Positions 8,262-16,968 of a stretch of 64,000 nucleotides of DNA are shown in pieces (within the stretch, counting starts at the first letter, position 1; the number at the start of each line of letters is the position of its first letter). The notes below the pieces were generated by a model. The model was given only the letters and a program-made list of their open reading frames with translations, was not told where the DNA came from and made no database searches. Origin of the DNA: Saprospiraceae bacterium UBA3362 (GTDB lineage Bacteria; Bacteroidota; Bacteroidia; Chitinophagales; Saprospiraceae); assembly GCA_002360455.1 (NCBI GenBank), contig DEQQ01000086.1, forward strand, positions 44,214 to 108,213, in the 5' to 3' direction. Both the position numbers and the translations under genes were made by a program.

Positions 8262-9692
8262 TTATTGAAAATTGTTATTCAGCTTTTTGTCATAGCTTAT
8301 CTTTTTGAAGCTCAGATATTTTTTCTTTTGTATAAATAACTGAATTATTTTATTGGTTTCTATAGATCCATAATAGGGTTCGAGATAGTCCATTAGAGTT
8401 TCTGTATCTTGAATTTGGATATCTTTGTTGAGAAGAGCTGTTCCCTGGCAATAACCGTCTTTGACTAAGATCAATGCTTGTTCATCTTCGGTTCTGCCTA
8501 CATCTGTCAAGAGGAAATCTGATTTGAAGATGGTGTTAATTTCATTCATGAGTTGATTGAATCGAAGCAAATATTCTTCAATGCTTTCTTTGCCAATGCA
8601 TACTCCTTTGCATTTTCCAAATTGATAGGCGTTGCAGGGTTTATTGAATAATTTAGAACCCTGAAATGGTTCAGAACACAGTTCATATTTTTCAATAAGA
8701 TTGTTGATATACATTTGCCCTCCGCGTTTGGTCGCTATAAATGTTAGCACTTGTTCATAATCTTGTTGCTTTAGCCATTCGATTTGTTTGCAAGTAAGTT
8801 GTTTTAAACCATTGGGCAGTGTTTCTGCATAAATTGCAAACTTTCTGTTTTGTTTACGTAGAGCGCGATTGGCCTCAGGACTGTATTCTCTGATGTATTG
8901 AGCCTCCAATAAACAGGCTAAAAGTTCACTGCCTGTTAATTGAAAATCAATATGATGAACGGAGTGAAGCAGTTTTGTTGTTTTGGAACCTGTGTCATTA
9001 AAATGTTGAATAATGCGTTCTTTGATATTGACACTCTTGCCGATATATACTATACGTTCGTCTTCAGTTTTCATAAAGTAAACCCCACATTCTTCCGGCA
9101 TTAGTTTAAGTTCATCCAAGCTCAAACCAGCGGGAAGTTTACTCTCGCTGATCAATGATTTAAGATTTTTATTGAGATTTTCGCCATAAGGATTTGCTTT
9201 TAAAATTTCAATAAAAATCCGGACTGTCGCCAATGCATCATCATAAGCTCTATGACGGTGCAAGACTTCTATATTGAAATGCTTGATGAGCCTATCAAGA
9301 TTGTAAGTTTTAAGTTGAGGAAAAAATTTCTTACTTAGCTGAACAGTGCACAATTTTTTCATTGAAAAAGGAAAGCCAAGTCTAGCAAACTCTTCCTTTA
9401 CAAAGGAATAATCGAACATTACATTGTGTGCAACAAAAATACAATCTTGAAGCAACAGAATAATATCTTTGGCAACTTCATAAAATCTCGGAGCTTCTTT
9501 GACCATTTCGTTAGTGATCCCTGTAAGTCTTGTAATTTCTAAAGGGACCGAGCGCTCCGGATTAATTAATGTGGAATAGCTCTGAATGATTTGTTGATCT
9601 TGGATAATTATTGCAGCAAATTCTGTAATTTTGTCGTACGAAGCACGACCTCCTGTTGTTTCAATATCAATTATGGCAAATTTTTGTGGCAT
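8262..9692 (-). CDS. DnaQ-like DEDD 3'-5' exonuclease fused to UvrC-like GIY-YIG nuclease
   Basis: The 476-aa protein joins two nuclease modules. Residues 1-170 are a DEDD exonuclease of the DnaQ/PolC epsilon type: FAIIDIETTGG, then TGITNEMV, FVAHNVMFDYSFV and HRHRAYDDALATVRIF. Residues from about 200 carry a GIY-YIG domain (CGVYFMKTEDERIVYIGKSVNIKERIIQHF), followed by the UvrC-type Cys-rich PCNAYQFGKCKGVC block. Such fusions occur in Bacteroidota and Actinobacteria and are thought to act in DNA repair; the exact substrate is unknown. The ATG at 9692 is chosen over an upstream TTG at 9710. The start codon shares a CATG with the divergent NamZ gene. Its UvrC-like half lacks the helix-hairpin-helix end of true UvrC. 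Confidence 0.88.
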   Translation of the reverse strand: MPQKFAIIDIETTGGRASYDKITEFAAIIIQDQQIIQSYSTLINPERSVPLEITRLTGITNEMVKEAPRFYEVAKDIILLLQDCIFVAHNVMFDYSFVKEEFARLGFPFSMKKLCTVQLSKKFFPQLKTYNLDRLIKHFNIEVLHRHRAYDDALATVRIFIEILKANPYGENLNKNLKSLISESKLPAGLSLDELKLMPEECGVYFMKTEDERIVYIGKSVNIKERIIQHFNDTGSKTTKLLHSVHHIDFQLTGSELLACLLEAQYIREYSPEANRALRKQNRKFAIYAETLPNGLKQLTCKQIEWLKQQDYEQVLTFIATKRGGQMYINNLIEKYELCSEPFQGSKLFNKPCNAYQFGKCKGVCIGKESIEEYLLRFNQLMNEINTIFKSDFLLTDVGRTEDEQALILVKDGYCQGTALLNKDIQIQDTETLMDYLEPYYGSIETNKIIQLFIQKKKYLSFKKISYDKKLNNNFQ

Positions 9693-10917
9693 GTATTTTG
9701 GGAAAAACAATAAGTATAAAACACAAACTTATTTTTTAAGTTTGATTTTTATTCTATCGTTGATGGAAATTTTTTCATTTGGCATGAAGCCCGGATGTAA
9801 ACAACAAAAGCCGCTTAAATCCGGTAGCGAACAATTGGATTTGTATTTAAGCTTGCTTAAAGGAAGGAATGTCGCCGTAGTTTGCAATCAAACCAGCAGA
9901 ATAGGAAAAACTCACTTGGTTGACAGTTTGTTGAGCCGAGACGTTAGAATTGTCAAGTTGTTTGCTCCGGAGCACGGAATCCGTGGGCAGCAAGATGCAG
10001 GTGCTCATATAAAGAATCAATCTGATGCAAAAACCGGTTTGCCCATTTTATCTTTATACAGTTCCAAGAAGAAAAAACCGAGTCTCGAAGATTTGGCCGG
10101 TGTTGATTTAGTTTTGTTTGATATACAAGATGTGGGTGTTCGATTTTATACTTTTATTTCGAGTTTGCATTATGTAATGGAAGCTTGTGCAGAGCAAGGC
10201 AAGGAACTGATTGTACTGGACAGACCAAACCCCAACGGACATTATGTGGACGGACCTGTTTTAGATACAGCATTCAGGTCTTTTGTAGGTGTAGATCCCA
10301 TTCCTATAGTTTATGGGATGACGATAGGCGAATTGGCAAAAATGATTCAGGGAGAACATTGGATCAATCGAGCTAAGGAATTGAAGCTTACAGTCATTCC
10401 TTGCAAGAATTATCATCATGAGCTCATGCTGGAGTTGCCCATAAAACCATCTCCGAATTTGCCAAATTCGAGAGCCGTATGGTTATACCCTTCTTTGTGT
10501 TTTTTTGAAGGTACAGAAATCAGTTTGGGTCGTGGCACTGAGGCTCCATTTCAAATTTTTGGACATCCTAATTTGCTCATTAGAGATAGTTCTTTTACTC
10601 CAATGGATAAAGAAGGAGCAATGAATCCTCCCCAAGAAGGAAAGAAATGTTTTGGGAGAAGTTTGAGATCATTTCCTGCTCAAAACATATTCAATGAGAA
10701 AAAAATTCAATTAAGCTATTTGTTAGATGCATTTCAGAATTTTCCTAATAAAGATAGTTTCTTTCTCAGAACTCATTTTATAGATCAATTGGCAGGAACA
10801 GATCAACTAAGAACAATGATTCTCAAAGGAGCCAAGGAAACCGAAATCAGAAAATCCTGGAGCAAGGGAATGGCTGACTTCAAAATGAAACGAAAAAAAT
10901 ATTTAATTTATCCTTAA
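9691..10917 (+). CDS. NamZ/DUF1343 exo-beta-N-acetylmuramidase family protein
   Basis: The 408-aa sequence has the DUF1343 blocks: NVAVVCNQTSRIG, KLFAPEHGIRG, PILSLYSSKKKKPS, VDLVLFDIQDVGVRFYTFISSLHYVMEA, IVLDRPNPNG and SLGRGTEAPFQIFGHP. Characterised members (NamZ) release N-acetylmuramic acid from the non-reducing end of muropeptides, so a role in peptidoglycan recycling is likely. The ATG at 9691 gives a good signal peptide (KNNKYK then a hydrophobic run to about residue 50), so the product is exported. A Cys follows (KPGC), but the lipobox is poor. An open frame extends upstream to 9631 but would overlap the divergent nuclease gene, so that start is unlikely. Confidence 0.9.
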   Translation: MYFGKNNKYKTQTYFLSLIFILSLMEIFSFGMKPGCKQQKPLKSGSEQLDLYLSLLKGRNVAVVCNQTSRIGKTHLVDSLLSRDVRIVKLFAPEHGIRGQQDAGAHIKNQSDAKTGLPILSLYSSKKKKPSLEDLAGVDLVLFDIQDVGVRFYTFISSLHYVMEACAEQGKELIVLDRPNPNGHYVDGPVLDTAFRSFVGVDPIPIVYGMTIGELAKMIQGEHWINRAKELKLTVIPCKNYHHELMLELPIKPSPNLPNSRAVWLYPSLCFFEGTEISLGRGTEAPFQIFGHPNLLIRDSSFTPMDKEGAMNPPQEGKKCFGRSLRSFPAQNIFNEKKIQLSYLLDAFQNFPNKDSFFLRTHFIDQLAGTDQLRTMILKGAKETEIRKSWSKGMADFKMKRKKYLIYP

Positions 10918-10943
10918 GAAATCTTGATTGTAGCTTGTTTTTT

Positions 10944-12083
10944 TTATTCTTGATTGGGCAATAGTTTTTTAAGAACAAGGATCAATTGATCTATTTCAAC
11001 TTTTGTGTTATTGTATGCAAAAGAAATTCTTATACTTCTTCCATCGCTATCAGGTTTTAATTGCTGCATTACATGGGATTTCTTTTCTGCTCCGGAGCTG
11101 CAAGCGCTGCCTCCTGACACAGAAATTCCATGAATGTCAAGGTTGATCAACAACATTTCTATACCGGAAAAACTTGGACAATGGAATGTCAATATTTTAG
11201 GATGAGTTGTTTCTTTGGTTCCAAAGAATTCCAATTGAGGAAAATGCTGCGAGAGTTGTTGTTTGCAATATTGGTTTAAAAACTCCAAATGCGTCAATAT
11301 CGAATTCTTGTTTTGATGAATGAGCTCAAGCGCTTTTGTAAGTCCGGCAATTCCAATTGTATTTTCCGTGCCAGATCTCATATTGCGTTCTTGTCCACCA
11401 CCATGAATCAAGGCTTGATGAAGTCCGGGTTCTTTGAAGTAAACAAATCCAATTCCTTTAGGGCCATGAAACTTATGAGCTGAACCACAAAAGAAATCAA
11501 TACCAAGTTCTTCTGCATTCATGGGCATTAGCCCAATACTTTGTGTGGTATCCGAATGAAAATAGGCTGAATGTAGCTTGCATATCTTAGCTATAATGCT
11601 AAGGTCATGAACACTTCCAAGTTCATTATTGAGCTGCATTAGAGAGACTAATTTTTTTTCATGATCATTGCTTAATTTACTTTCCAATTCTTCATAATCA
11701 ATGATTCCTGCATTGGTTACAGAAATGAATTGAATTTTAAAATTAAATTTTTTTTGAAGCTCAGACAATGGATTAAGAATGCAAGGATGTTCAATATATG
11801 TTGTGTAAACAGTTTTAATTTGCTGCAATTCGATTACAGATCGAAGGATCATGTTGTTAGCTTCTGTTCCTCCGGAAGTAAAATAAATTTGGCCGGGACT
11901 GCAATGCAGTATGTCGCTTATTTTTCTCCTTGATTCTTCGATTAAATTTCTAGCACGCACACCATCTTGGTGAATGGAAGAAGGATTGCCAAAGATCGAA
12001 ATAGAAGTTTCATACATGGTTTGAGCCACCTCGGGATGCAAAGCTGTCGTGGCTGCATTGTCCAAATAAATTCTTTGTTTCAT
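10944..12083 (-). CDS. Cysteine desulfurase, NifS/IscS type
   Basis: This PLP enzyme takes sulfur from cysteine for Fe-S clusters and thio-cofactors. The 379-aa sequence starts IYLDNAATTALHPEV and has the Schiff-base lysine in SAHKFHGPKGIGFVY. The RSGTENT motif is present, and the catalytic-cysteine loop is SGGSACSSGAEKKSHV. Its start overlaps the glmM stop by four bases (ATGA), so the two are translationally coupled. No IscU or other iron-sulfur assembly gene is adjacent, so whether it is the housekeeping IscS or a thio-modification enzyme cannot be said. Confidence 0.93.
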   Translation of the reverse strand: MKQRIYLDNAATTALHPEVAQTMYETSISIFGNPSSIHQDGVRARNLIEESRRKISDILHCSPGQIYFTSGGTEANNMILRSVIELQQIKTVYTTYIEHPCILNPLSELQKKFNFKIQFISVTNAGIIDYEELESKLSNDHEKKLVSLMQLNNELGSVHDLSIIAKICKLHSAYFHSDTTQSIGLMPMNAEELGIDFFCGSAHKFHGPKGIGFVYFKEPGLHQALIHGGGQERNMRSGTENTIGIAGLTKALELIHQNKNSILTHLEFLNQYCKQQLSQHFPQLEFFGTKETTHPKILTFHCPSFSGIEMLLINLDIHGISVSGGSACSSGAEKKSHVMQQLKPDSDGRSIRISFAYNNTKVEIDQLILVLKKLLPNQE

Positions 12084-13456
12084 GCACGAAAATCTGATAT
12101 TTTGATTTTAATTTGGTCCACTAGATCTTTTGCCAATGGTTCCGAAAGTGCTTCCGAATAGATTCTAATAATGGGTTCTGTATTGGATTTTCTCAGATGC
12201 AACCATGAATCTTTAAAGTCTATTTTCAATCCATCAATGGTGTTGATTTGTTCTGAGCTATACTCATTTATTAAATAGCTTATTAGTTGATTGTAATCAA
12301 GAGATGGGTCCAGCTCCATTTTATCTTTGTACATAAAATACTGAGTGTATCTTGATTTTAGTTGAGATAAATTCAGATTAGATTCGGCAAGATAGGATAA
12401 TAAAAGAGAGATTCCTACAAGTGCATCGCGGCCGTAATGCAGCTCCGGATAGATAATGCCTCCGTTCCCTTCGCCACCAATCACCGCATTTGTCTCTTTC
12501 ATTAATTTTACCACATGGGCTTCGCCGACTGCAGAAGCAGAATAGGATTGATTATAACTAGCTGTAAGATCACGCAAAGCTCGAGATGAGGATAAATTGG
12601 AAACAGTGTTTCCCGGAGTTTTGGAAAGGATATAATCCGCTACAGCGACCAAAGTATATTCTTCTCCAAAATAATTTCCTTGTTCGTCAATTAGAGCAAG
12701 TCTGTCTACATCGGGGTCTATTGCTATACCGATGCATTTTTCTTTTTTACACAGTTGGATCAAGTCTGTAAGATGAGATGGCAAAGGCTCAGGATTGTGA
12801 GCAAAATCTCCGGAAACAGTTTCATTGATCAAGCTAAAATCGCAATGCAAAGCATTCATTAATTTTGGAATTGCAATGGCTCCGGTGCTGTTGATGCAAT
12901 CCACGATGACTTTAAATTTTTTGGATTGGATTTTATTTTTTAACACCAACGGCAATTGGAGAATCTGAGCAATATGAGAATCTACACTCTGATCCCAGGC
13001 CCTTATTTTTCCTAGTTTATCTATCTGAGAAAACTGTACAGTATCAGATTGGGATAATTTGACAATCTCTTCACCATCTTGAGCTGACAGAAATTCACCT
13101 TGAGCATTGAGCAATTTTAATGCGTTCCATTCTTTTGGATTATGACTTGCAGTAAGGATTATTCCGCCGTCCAATTTTTCGGTAATAACGGCCATTTCAA
13201 TAGAAGGAGTTGTGCTCCATCCGGCATCTATTAAATCTATCCCGAGAGCTTGTAGAGTTCTTATCACAAGATCGGAGACCATAGGACCGGAGATTCTACC
13301 GTCTCGGCCTATGATAATTTTTGGATTGGATGTTTTTTGTTTAATAAAACTTCCGTAGGCAGTAGCAAATTTTACAATATCTATGGGTGTTAGATTAGAC
13401 CCCACAGATCCACCGATTGTGCCACGAATACCGGAAACAGAAACGATAAGACTCAT
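12080..13456 (-). CDS. glmM: Phosphoglucosamine mutase family phosphohexomutase
   Basis: GlmM converts glucosamine-6-phosphate to glucosamine-1-phosphate for UDP-GlcNAc and cell-wall synthesis. The 458-aa protein has all four phosphohexomutase sites: the N-terminal GIRGTIGG, the phosphoserine loop ILTASHNPKEWNALKLL, the Mg-binding DPDVDRLAL, sugar-binding GEGNGGIIYPELHYGRDALVG and phosphate-binding RKSNTEPIIRIYSE. Length and motifs fit the GlmM/ManB branch typical of Bacteroidota; a phosphomannomutase activity cannot be excluded. It is the first gene of a two-gene reverse-strand operon with the cysteine desulfurase. Confidence 0.88.
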   Translation of the reverse strand: MSLIVSVSGIRGTIGGSVGSNLTPIDIVKFATAYGSFIKQKTSNPKIIIGRDGRISGPMVSDLVIRTLQALGIDLIDAGWSTTPSIEMAVITEKLDGGIILTASHNPKEWNALKLLNAQGEFLSAQDGEEIVKLSQSDTVQFSQIDKLGKIRAWDQSVDSHIAQILQLPLVLKNKIQSKKFKVIVDCINSTGAIAIPKLMNALHCDFSLINETVSGDFAHNPEPLPSHLTDLIQLCKKEKCIGIAIDPDVDRLALIDEQGNYFGEEYTLVAVADYILSKTPGNTVSNLSSSRALRDLTASYNQSYSASAVGEAHVVKLMKETNAVIGGEGNGGIIYPELHYGRDALVGISLLLSYLAESNLNLSQLKSRYTQYFMYKDKMELDPSLDYNQLISYLINEYSSEQINTIDGLKIDFKDSWLHLRKSNTEPIIRIYSEALSEPLAKDLVDQIKIKISDFRA

Positions 13457-13699
13457 AACAATTGAAGGAGAACTTTATTGACCAAATTGGATAAACATTA
13501 TTTTTCAAAAACTAAAAACAGTTTCATCAATTATCTAAAACTGAATTCATAAATTAACAGAGATTCTAAAGGTTTGTTTCTGTTTTAAAGAGAAAATAGC
13601 TATCTTTCCCGGTAAAATAAATATTCCTGAATCTTTTTTTTGATTTGATTGGGTTATGATCAAATCGCAATTGGAAGAATCTTGACAAGCTGTCACTTT

Positions 13700-14260
13700 A
13701 TGGATTATATACTGGAATTGGATCATCAATGGTTTCTATGGCTGCAAGAACATTGCAGAGGTTCTTGGATAGACTATTTCTATGCTTTGTGGCGTGATAA
13801 ATTATTTTGGACTCCCTTGTATTTAATGTTGATTTTTAATCTTATTTTGATCTATCGAAATCAGTTTTGGAGATGCTTGATTTTAATCATCTTGACCATT
13901 ACTCTTTCCGATCAGATTTCATCTACATTGATCAAAAAGACAGTAAAACGGGCAAGGCCTTGTAATGAAGTCAATTTTAATGAACAATTTGAGCCAATCA
14001 TACAGTGTAGTTCTGCATATAGTTTCCCTTCCTCCCATGCATGCAATCACATGGCATTAGCAAGTTTATTGTGGTTTAGTTTTGCTACAGTTTTAGGCAC
14101 CTGGACCTGGTTGTTGTTTTTATGGGCACTGAGCATTGGCTTCGCCCAGATTATGGTTGGAGTCCATTTTCCTGTCGATGTGCTTGCCGGCAGCATAATA
14201 GGATTATCCGTCGGGTGGATAATCAGCAGATGGATAAAACCTTTATTGTTTAAGGTTTGA
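13700..14260 (+). CDS. PAP2-family membrane phosphatase with altered third motif
   Basis: A 186-aa integral membrane protein with about five hydrophobic segments and PAP2 motifs. Motif 1 is KKTVKRARP (near residue 79) and motif 2 is SFPSSHA (PSSH for the usual PSGH). Motif 3 reads AQIMVGVHFPVD where the family has SRxxxxxHxxxD. The His and Asp of motif 3 are kept, but the Arg that binds phosphate is Gln. Family members dephosphorylate undecaprenyl pyrophosphate or phosphatidic acid. The ATG at 13700 is chosen; a TTG at 13649 would add 17 residues with no membrane character. Its 3' end overlaps the convergent protease gene by 11 bp. Confidence 0.85.
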   Translation: MDYILELDHQWFLWLQEHCRGSWIDYFYALWRDKLFWTPLYLMLIFNLILIYRNQFWRCLILIILTITLSDQISSTLIKKTVKRARPCNEVNFNEQFEPIIQCSSAYSFPSSHACNHMALASLLWFSFATVLGTWTWLLFLWALSIGFAQIMVGVHFPVDVLAGSIIGLSVGWIISRWIKPLLFKV

Positions 14261-15980
14261 TAATTTTATCCTGTTCCACTTTGACAGGATTTATATTGTT
14301 ATCTGTTGATTTTATTTTCTTCTTACCCTTTGTTTGAATGGCGAGTTGAACCGCTTTTTCGGCATTGATCACTCCTCCGGTATTACACAATTCCTTCATG
14401 TAAACCAAATCTCTCACTTGAGGTCTAAAGACTTTTTCGTCAATAGGAGAAACCGAAGATTTTAGTACCGAAATTACTTGTTTTGCTGTCAATTCAGGAA
14501 AGTATGATCTCACTATAGCTGCAACACCGGCCGCAATTGGACTGGCCATGGAAGTGCCCTGAAGATTTTGATAACCATTGTCAGTTACAGTGGAATAAAT
14601 GGCCACGCCCGGAGAAAATAGGTCTACATCTTTTTTGCCATAGTTTGAAAAAGTTGCTATTGAATTGGGAGCAGATTGAAATGAAAGAGCACCTATCTCT
14701 AACCAATTTTTTGCCAAGTTTTTACCAAAGAATTTTTTCTTTTGGAATTTTCTATTTGGGAAATTGCTGTTGTGATCATTATCCGAGGCGCCATTTCCTG
14801 CAGCATGAACGAGAAGTACGTCTTTGGATTCTGCATATTTCACTGCCTCATCGATCAAATGTTTTTGTGGAGAGTAAGCTTTGCCAAAACTCATATTGAT
14901 GATGCTGGCACCGTTATCTACAGCATAGCGGATTGCATTGGCAATATCCTTATCGTGTTCGTCTCCATCAGGCACACAACGAACCGACATTATTTTTACA
15001 TGATCTGCTACACCTTGCATGCCGAGATTATTCTTTCTTGAAGCAGCAATCAATCCTGCAACATGAGTGCCGTGTGTGGCATCGGGGCCTTCTACATCAT
15101 TATTGCCATAATATCTAAAATTCTCATCAGTGTTCTGATCTCCTATCAATTTTCTGGCATCAAAATCAGGATTAAAATGATATTGATAATCAGCGACCAT
15201 ATCTTTTGTAGAATTATCAAAATCTTCAAAAATTAAATCTTGAATTTCTTTACTTGTTTTTACATTGGGAACCTGAAGCTTTACTTCTTTGATAATATTA
15301 CCTGCAGCAACCAAAAATTCATTATTAGATTGAGTTAATTTTTCAATGGTCTCATCATCCAATTCTTTACCATTGAGTTCTTTGTCCAAAGCTTCAAATG
15401 TTTTGCTAATCATAGTTTTGGTAAGATCGGCTTCTGCTAATGTGGTTTGAGCTTGTTGTCTTTTGGTTTCAGTATCTTCTTTAAGTTTTAAATATTCATT
15501 ATATTCTTTTTTTTGAGATTTTGTAAGTTTTGTTGGATCTGCATTGTCATATTTATATCTCATTTTGGCGTATATTCTCGTAGCCTCATAATTATCGGAG
15601 TTTATATTTTCTCCTTTAGAATTTCCTAGAAAATTCCAGCCGTGAACGTCATCGATATATCCATTTCCATCGTCATCTTTTCCATTATTTGGTATTTCTC
15701 CGGGATTGGTCCAAATATTATCTTTTAGATCTTCATGATCTATTTCCACTCCGGAGTCCAAAACGGCTACTACGATGGTTTTAGGTTTTCTGTTTTTTAA
15801 AATTTGTAAGGCTTTCTCGGAGCTTACTCCGTGATACTTGTCGGATTTAAAGTCAAGTTGATGCCAGTTTTTTGGAAGTGCCCCATCTTGTCCGTAGATT
15901 GAATTAAAAACAAGCAAATTGAAAATAATTAACAATGAGCTTAATTGCTTAATTGCCAATAGGTTGATAGATTTATACAT
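14250..15980 (-). CDS. Exported subtilisin-like serine protease (S8)
   Basis: The 576-aa protein has a signal peptide (LLAIKQLSSLLIIFNLLVFNSIYGQ). The S8 catalytic triad is Asp75 in AVLDSGVEIDH, His near residue 302 in HGTHVAGLI, and Ser near residue 475 in GTSMASPIAAG. Between Asp and His there is an unusually long insertion of over 150 residues: a calcium-loop-like DDDGNGYIDD followed by a Lys/Glu-rich helical or coiled segment. No T9SS sorting domain is present, so it probably stays in the periplasm or leaves by another route. Related Bacteroidota S8 peptidases with this insertion are common and of unknown substrate. Confidence 0.92.
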   Translation of the reverse strand: MYKSINLLAIKQLSSLLIIFNLLVFNSIYGQDGALPKNWHQLDFKSDKYHGVSSEKALQILKNRKPKTIVVAVLDSGVEIDHEDLKDNIWTNPGEIPNNGKDDDGNGYIDDVHGWNFLGNSKGENINSDNYEATRIYAKMRYKYDNADPTKLTKSQKKEYNEYLKLKEDTETKRQQAQTTLAEADLTKTMISKTFEALDKELNGKELDDETIEKLTQSNNEFLVAAGNIIKEVKLQVPNVKTSKEIQDLIFEDFDNSTKDMVADYQYHFNPDFDARKLIGDQNTDENFRYYGNNDVEGPDATHGTHVAGLIAASRKNNLGMQGVADHVKIMSVRCVPDGDEHDKDIANAIRYAVDNGASIINMSFGKAYSPQKHLIDEAVKYAESKDVLLVHAAGNGASDNDHNSNFPNRKFQKKKFFGKNLAKNWLEIGALSFQSAPNSIATFSNYGKKDVDLFSPGVAIYSTVTDNGYQNLQGTSMASPIAAGVAAIVRSYFPELTAKQVISVLKSSVSPIDEKVFRPQVRDLVYMKELCNTGGVINAEKAVQLAIQTKGKKKIKSTDNNINPVKVEQDKIIKP

Positions 15981-15997
15981 AGTTAATTGTATTCTAA

Positions 15998-16040
15998 TTG
16001 TTTATTTATATTAAAAAAATTTTATATTTGAGCAAAATTA
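15998..16040. promoter_or_regulatory. Overlapping divergent promoter elements between the protease and DUF6089 genes
   Basis: On the + strand TATATTTG (16023-16030), with TTG at 15998-16000, fits a Bacteroidota promoter for the gene at 16119. On the - strand TAATTTTG (16040 to 16033) would serve the protease at 15980. The two -7 elements are only 2 bp apart, so they may compete for polymerase. Confidence 0.45.
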
Positions 16041-16118
16041 GTAGAATAATTCCCATTTTCTAAAATTATTTTTTTCGAAACGGTGATTTTTTCATTTTAC
16101 TAACGTCTTATCAGTTTT

Positions 16119-16955
16119 ATGAGGTATTTTTCCTTAGTCTTTTTTTTATTGTCAATGGGTTTGAGCCTATCCTCTCAAACGATGGATGTGGGATTTGGTT
16201 TTGGGGGAAGCAATTATTCAGGTGATCTTACGCCCACAACAAGCAGTGTATTGAAAGGAAGTTCCTGGACGGGTTTATTGCAGAGTCGAATGTCTATCAG
16301 CTCCTCGATTTCATTTAAAATTCAATACCAGTTTCTCAATGTCAGTGCAGATGATCGAGATGGGAATCAATCCTATCAATCTTTTAGAGATCTGAGATTT
16401 CGGAGCAGCATCCATGAATTGGCTTTATTAGGTCAGTTAGATCCATTGGTGTTGTTAACAAAAACAGCACGAAGAAATCAATTTTACCTTACTGCAGGAT
16501 ATGGATTTTTTGTTTTTAAGCCGGAAGCTGAATTTCAAGGTGAAACCTACAGTTTGCGCGAATTGGGAACAGAAGGTCAGGGATTAAAAGGGTATCCGGA
16601 TTTTTACAGTTTGAAGTCTCATGCCCTTATCATGGGATTTGGTTATCGCTATATTATAAGTTCGAAATGGTCAATTGGTGTGGAATATTTGACACGAAAA
16701 ACACAGACTGATTATTTGGATGATCTCTCAACAGATTATGTTGACTATGATATATTAAAAGAGCAACGTGGAATTGCTGCAGCCGAGCTCGGAAACAAAA
16801 ATAGAATTCAACACAAATCTCAAAGAGCTAATCCACTGGATAGAGATTGGTATAATTCATTAGCCATTTTGGTGGCATACAATTTTAGCAAAGAGAAAGA
16901 GACTCTTACACCTTATAAGAAGCGGAAAAAGAATGTATCTTGCCCTAAATTTTAG
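16119..16955 (+). CDS. DUF6089-like outer-membrane beta-barrel protein
   Basis: The 278-aa protein has a signal peptide (MRYFSLVFFLLSMGLSLSSQ) followed by the conserved opening DVGFGFGGSNYSGDL. Strands of alternating polar and aromatic residues continue through AGYGFFVFKPEA, FGYRYIISSKWSIGVEYLTRKTQTDYLDD and a final YNSLAILVAYNF. This is the layout of the Bacteroidota DUF6089 family of small outer-membrane barrels; no function is established for it. It ends 13 bp before recQ and is probably cotranscribed with it, though the two functions look unrelated. Confidence 0.75.
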   Translation: MRYFSLVFFLLSMGLSLSSQTMDVGFGFGGSNYSGDLTPTTSSVLKGSSWTGLLQSRMSISSSISFKIQYQFLNVSADDRDGNQSYQSFRDLRFRSSIHELALLGQLDPLVLLTKTARRNQFYLTAGYGFFVFKPEAEFQGETYSLRELGTEGQGLKGYPDFYSLKSHALIMGFGYRYIISSKWSIGVEYLTRKTQTDYLDDLSTDYVDYDILKEQRGIAAAELGNKNRIQHKSQRANPLDRDWYNSLAILVAYNFSKEKETLTPYKKRKKNVSCPKF

Positions 16956-16968
16956 TTAATATCAATTC

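Noticed and set aside
9631..9690. Upstream extension of the NamZ gene
   Set aside because: Although the frame is open, it would overlap the divergent nuclease gene and push the signal peptide away from the N-terminus. ATG 9691 fits better.
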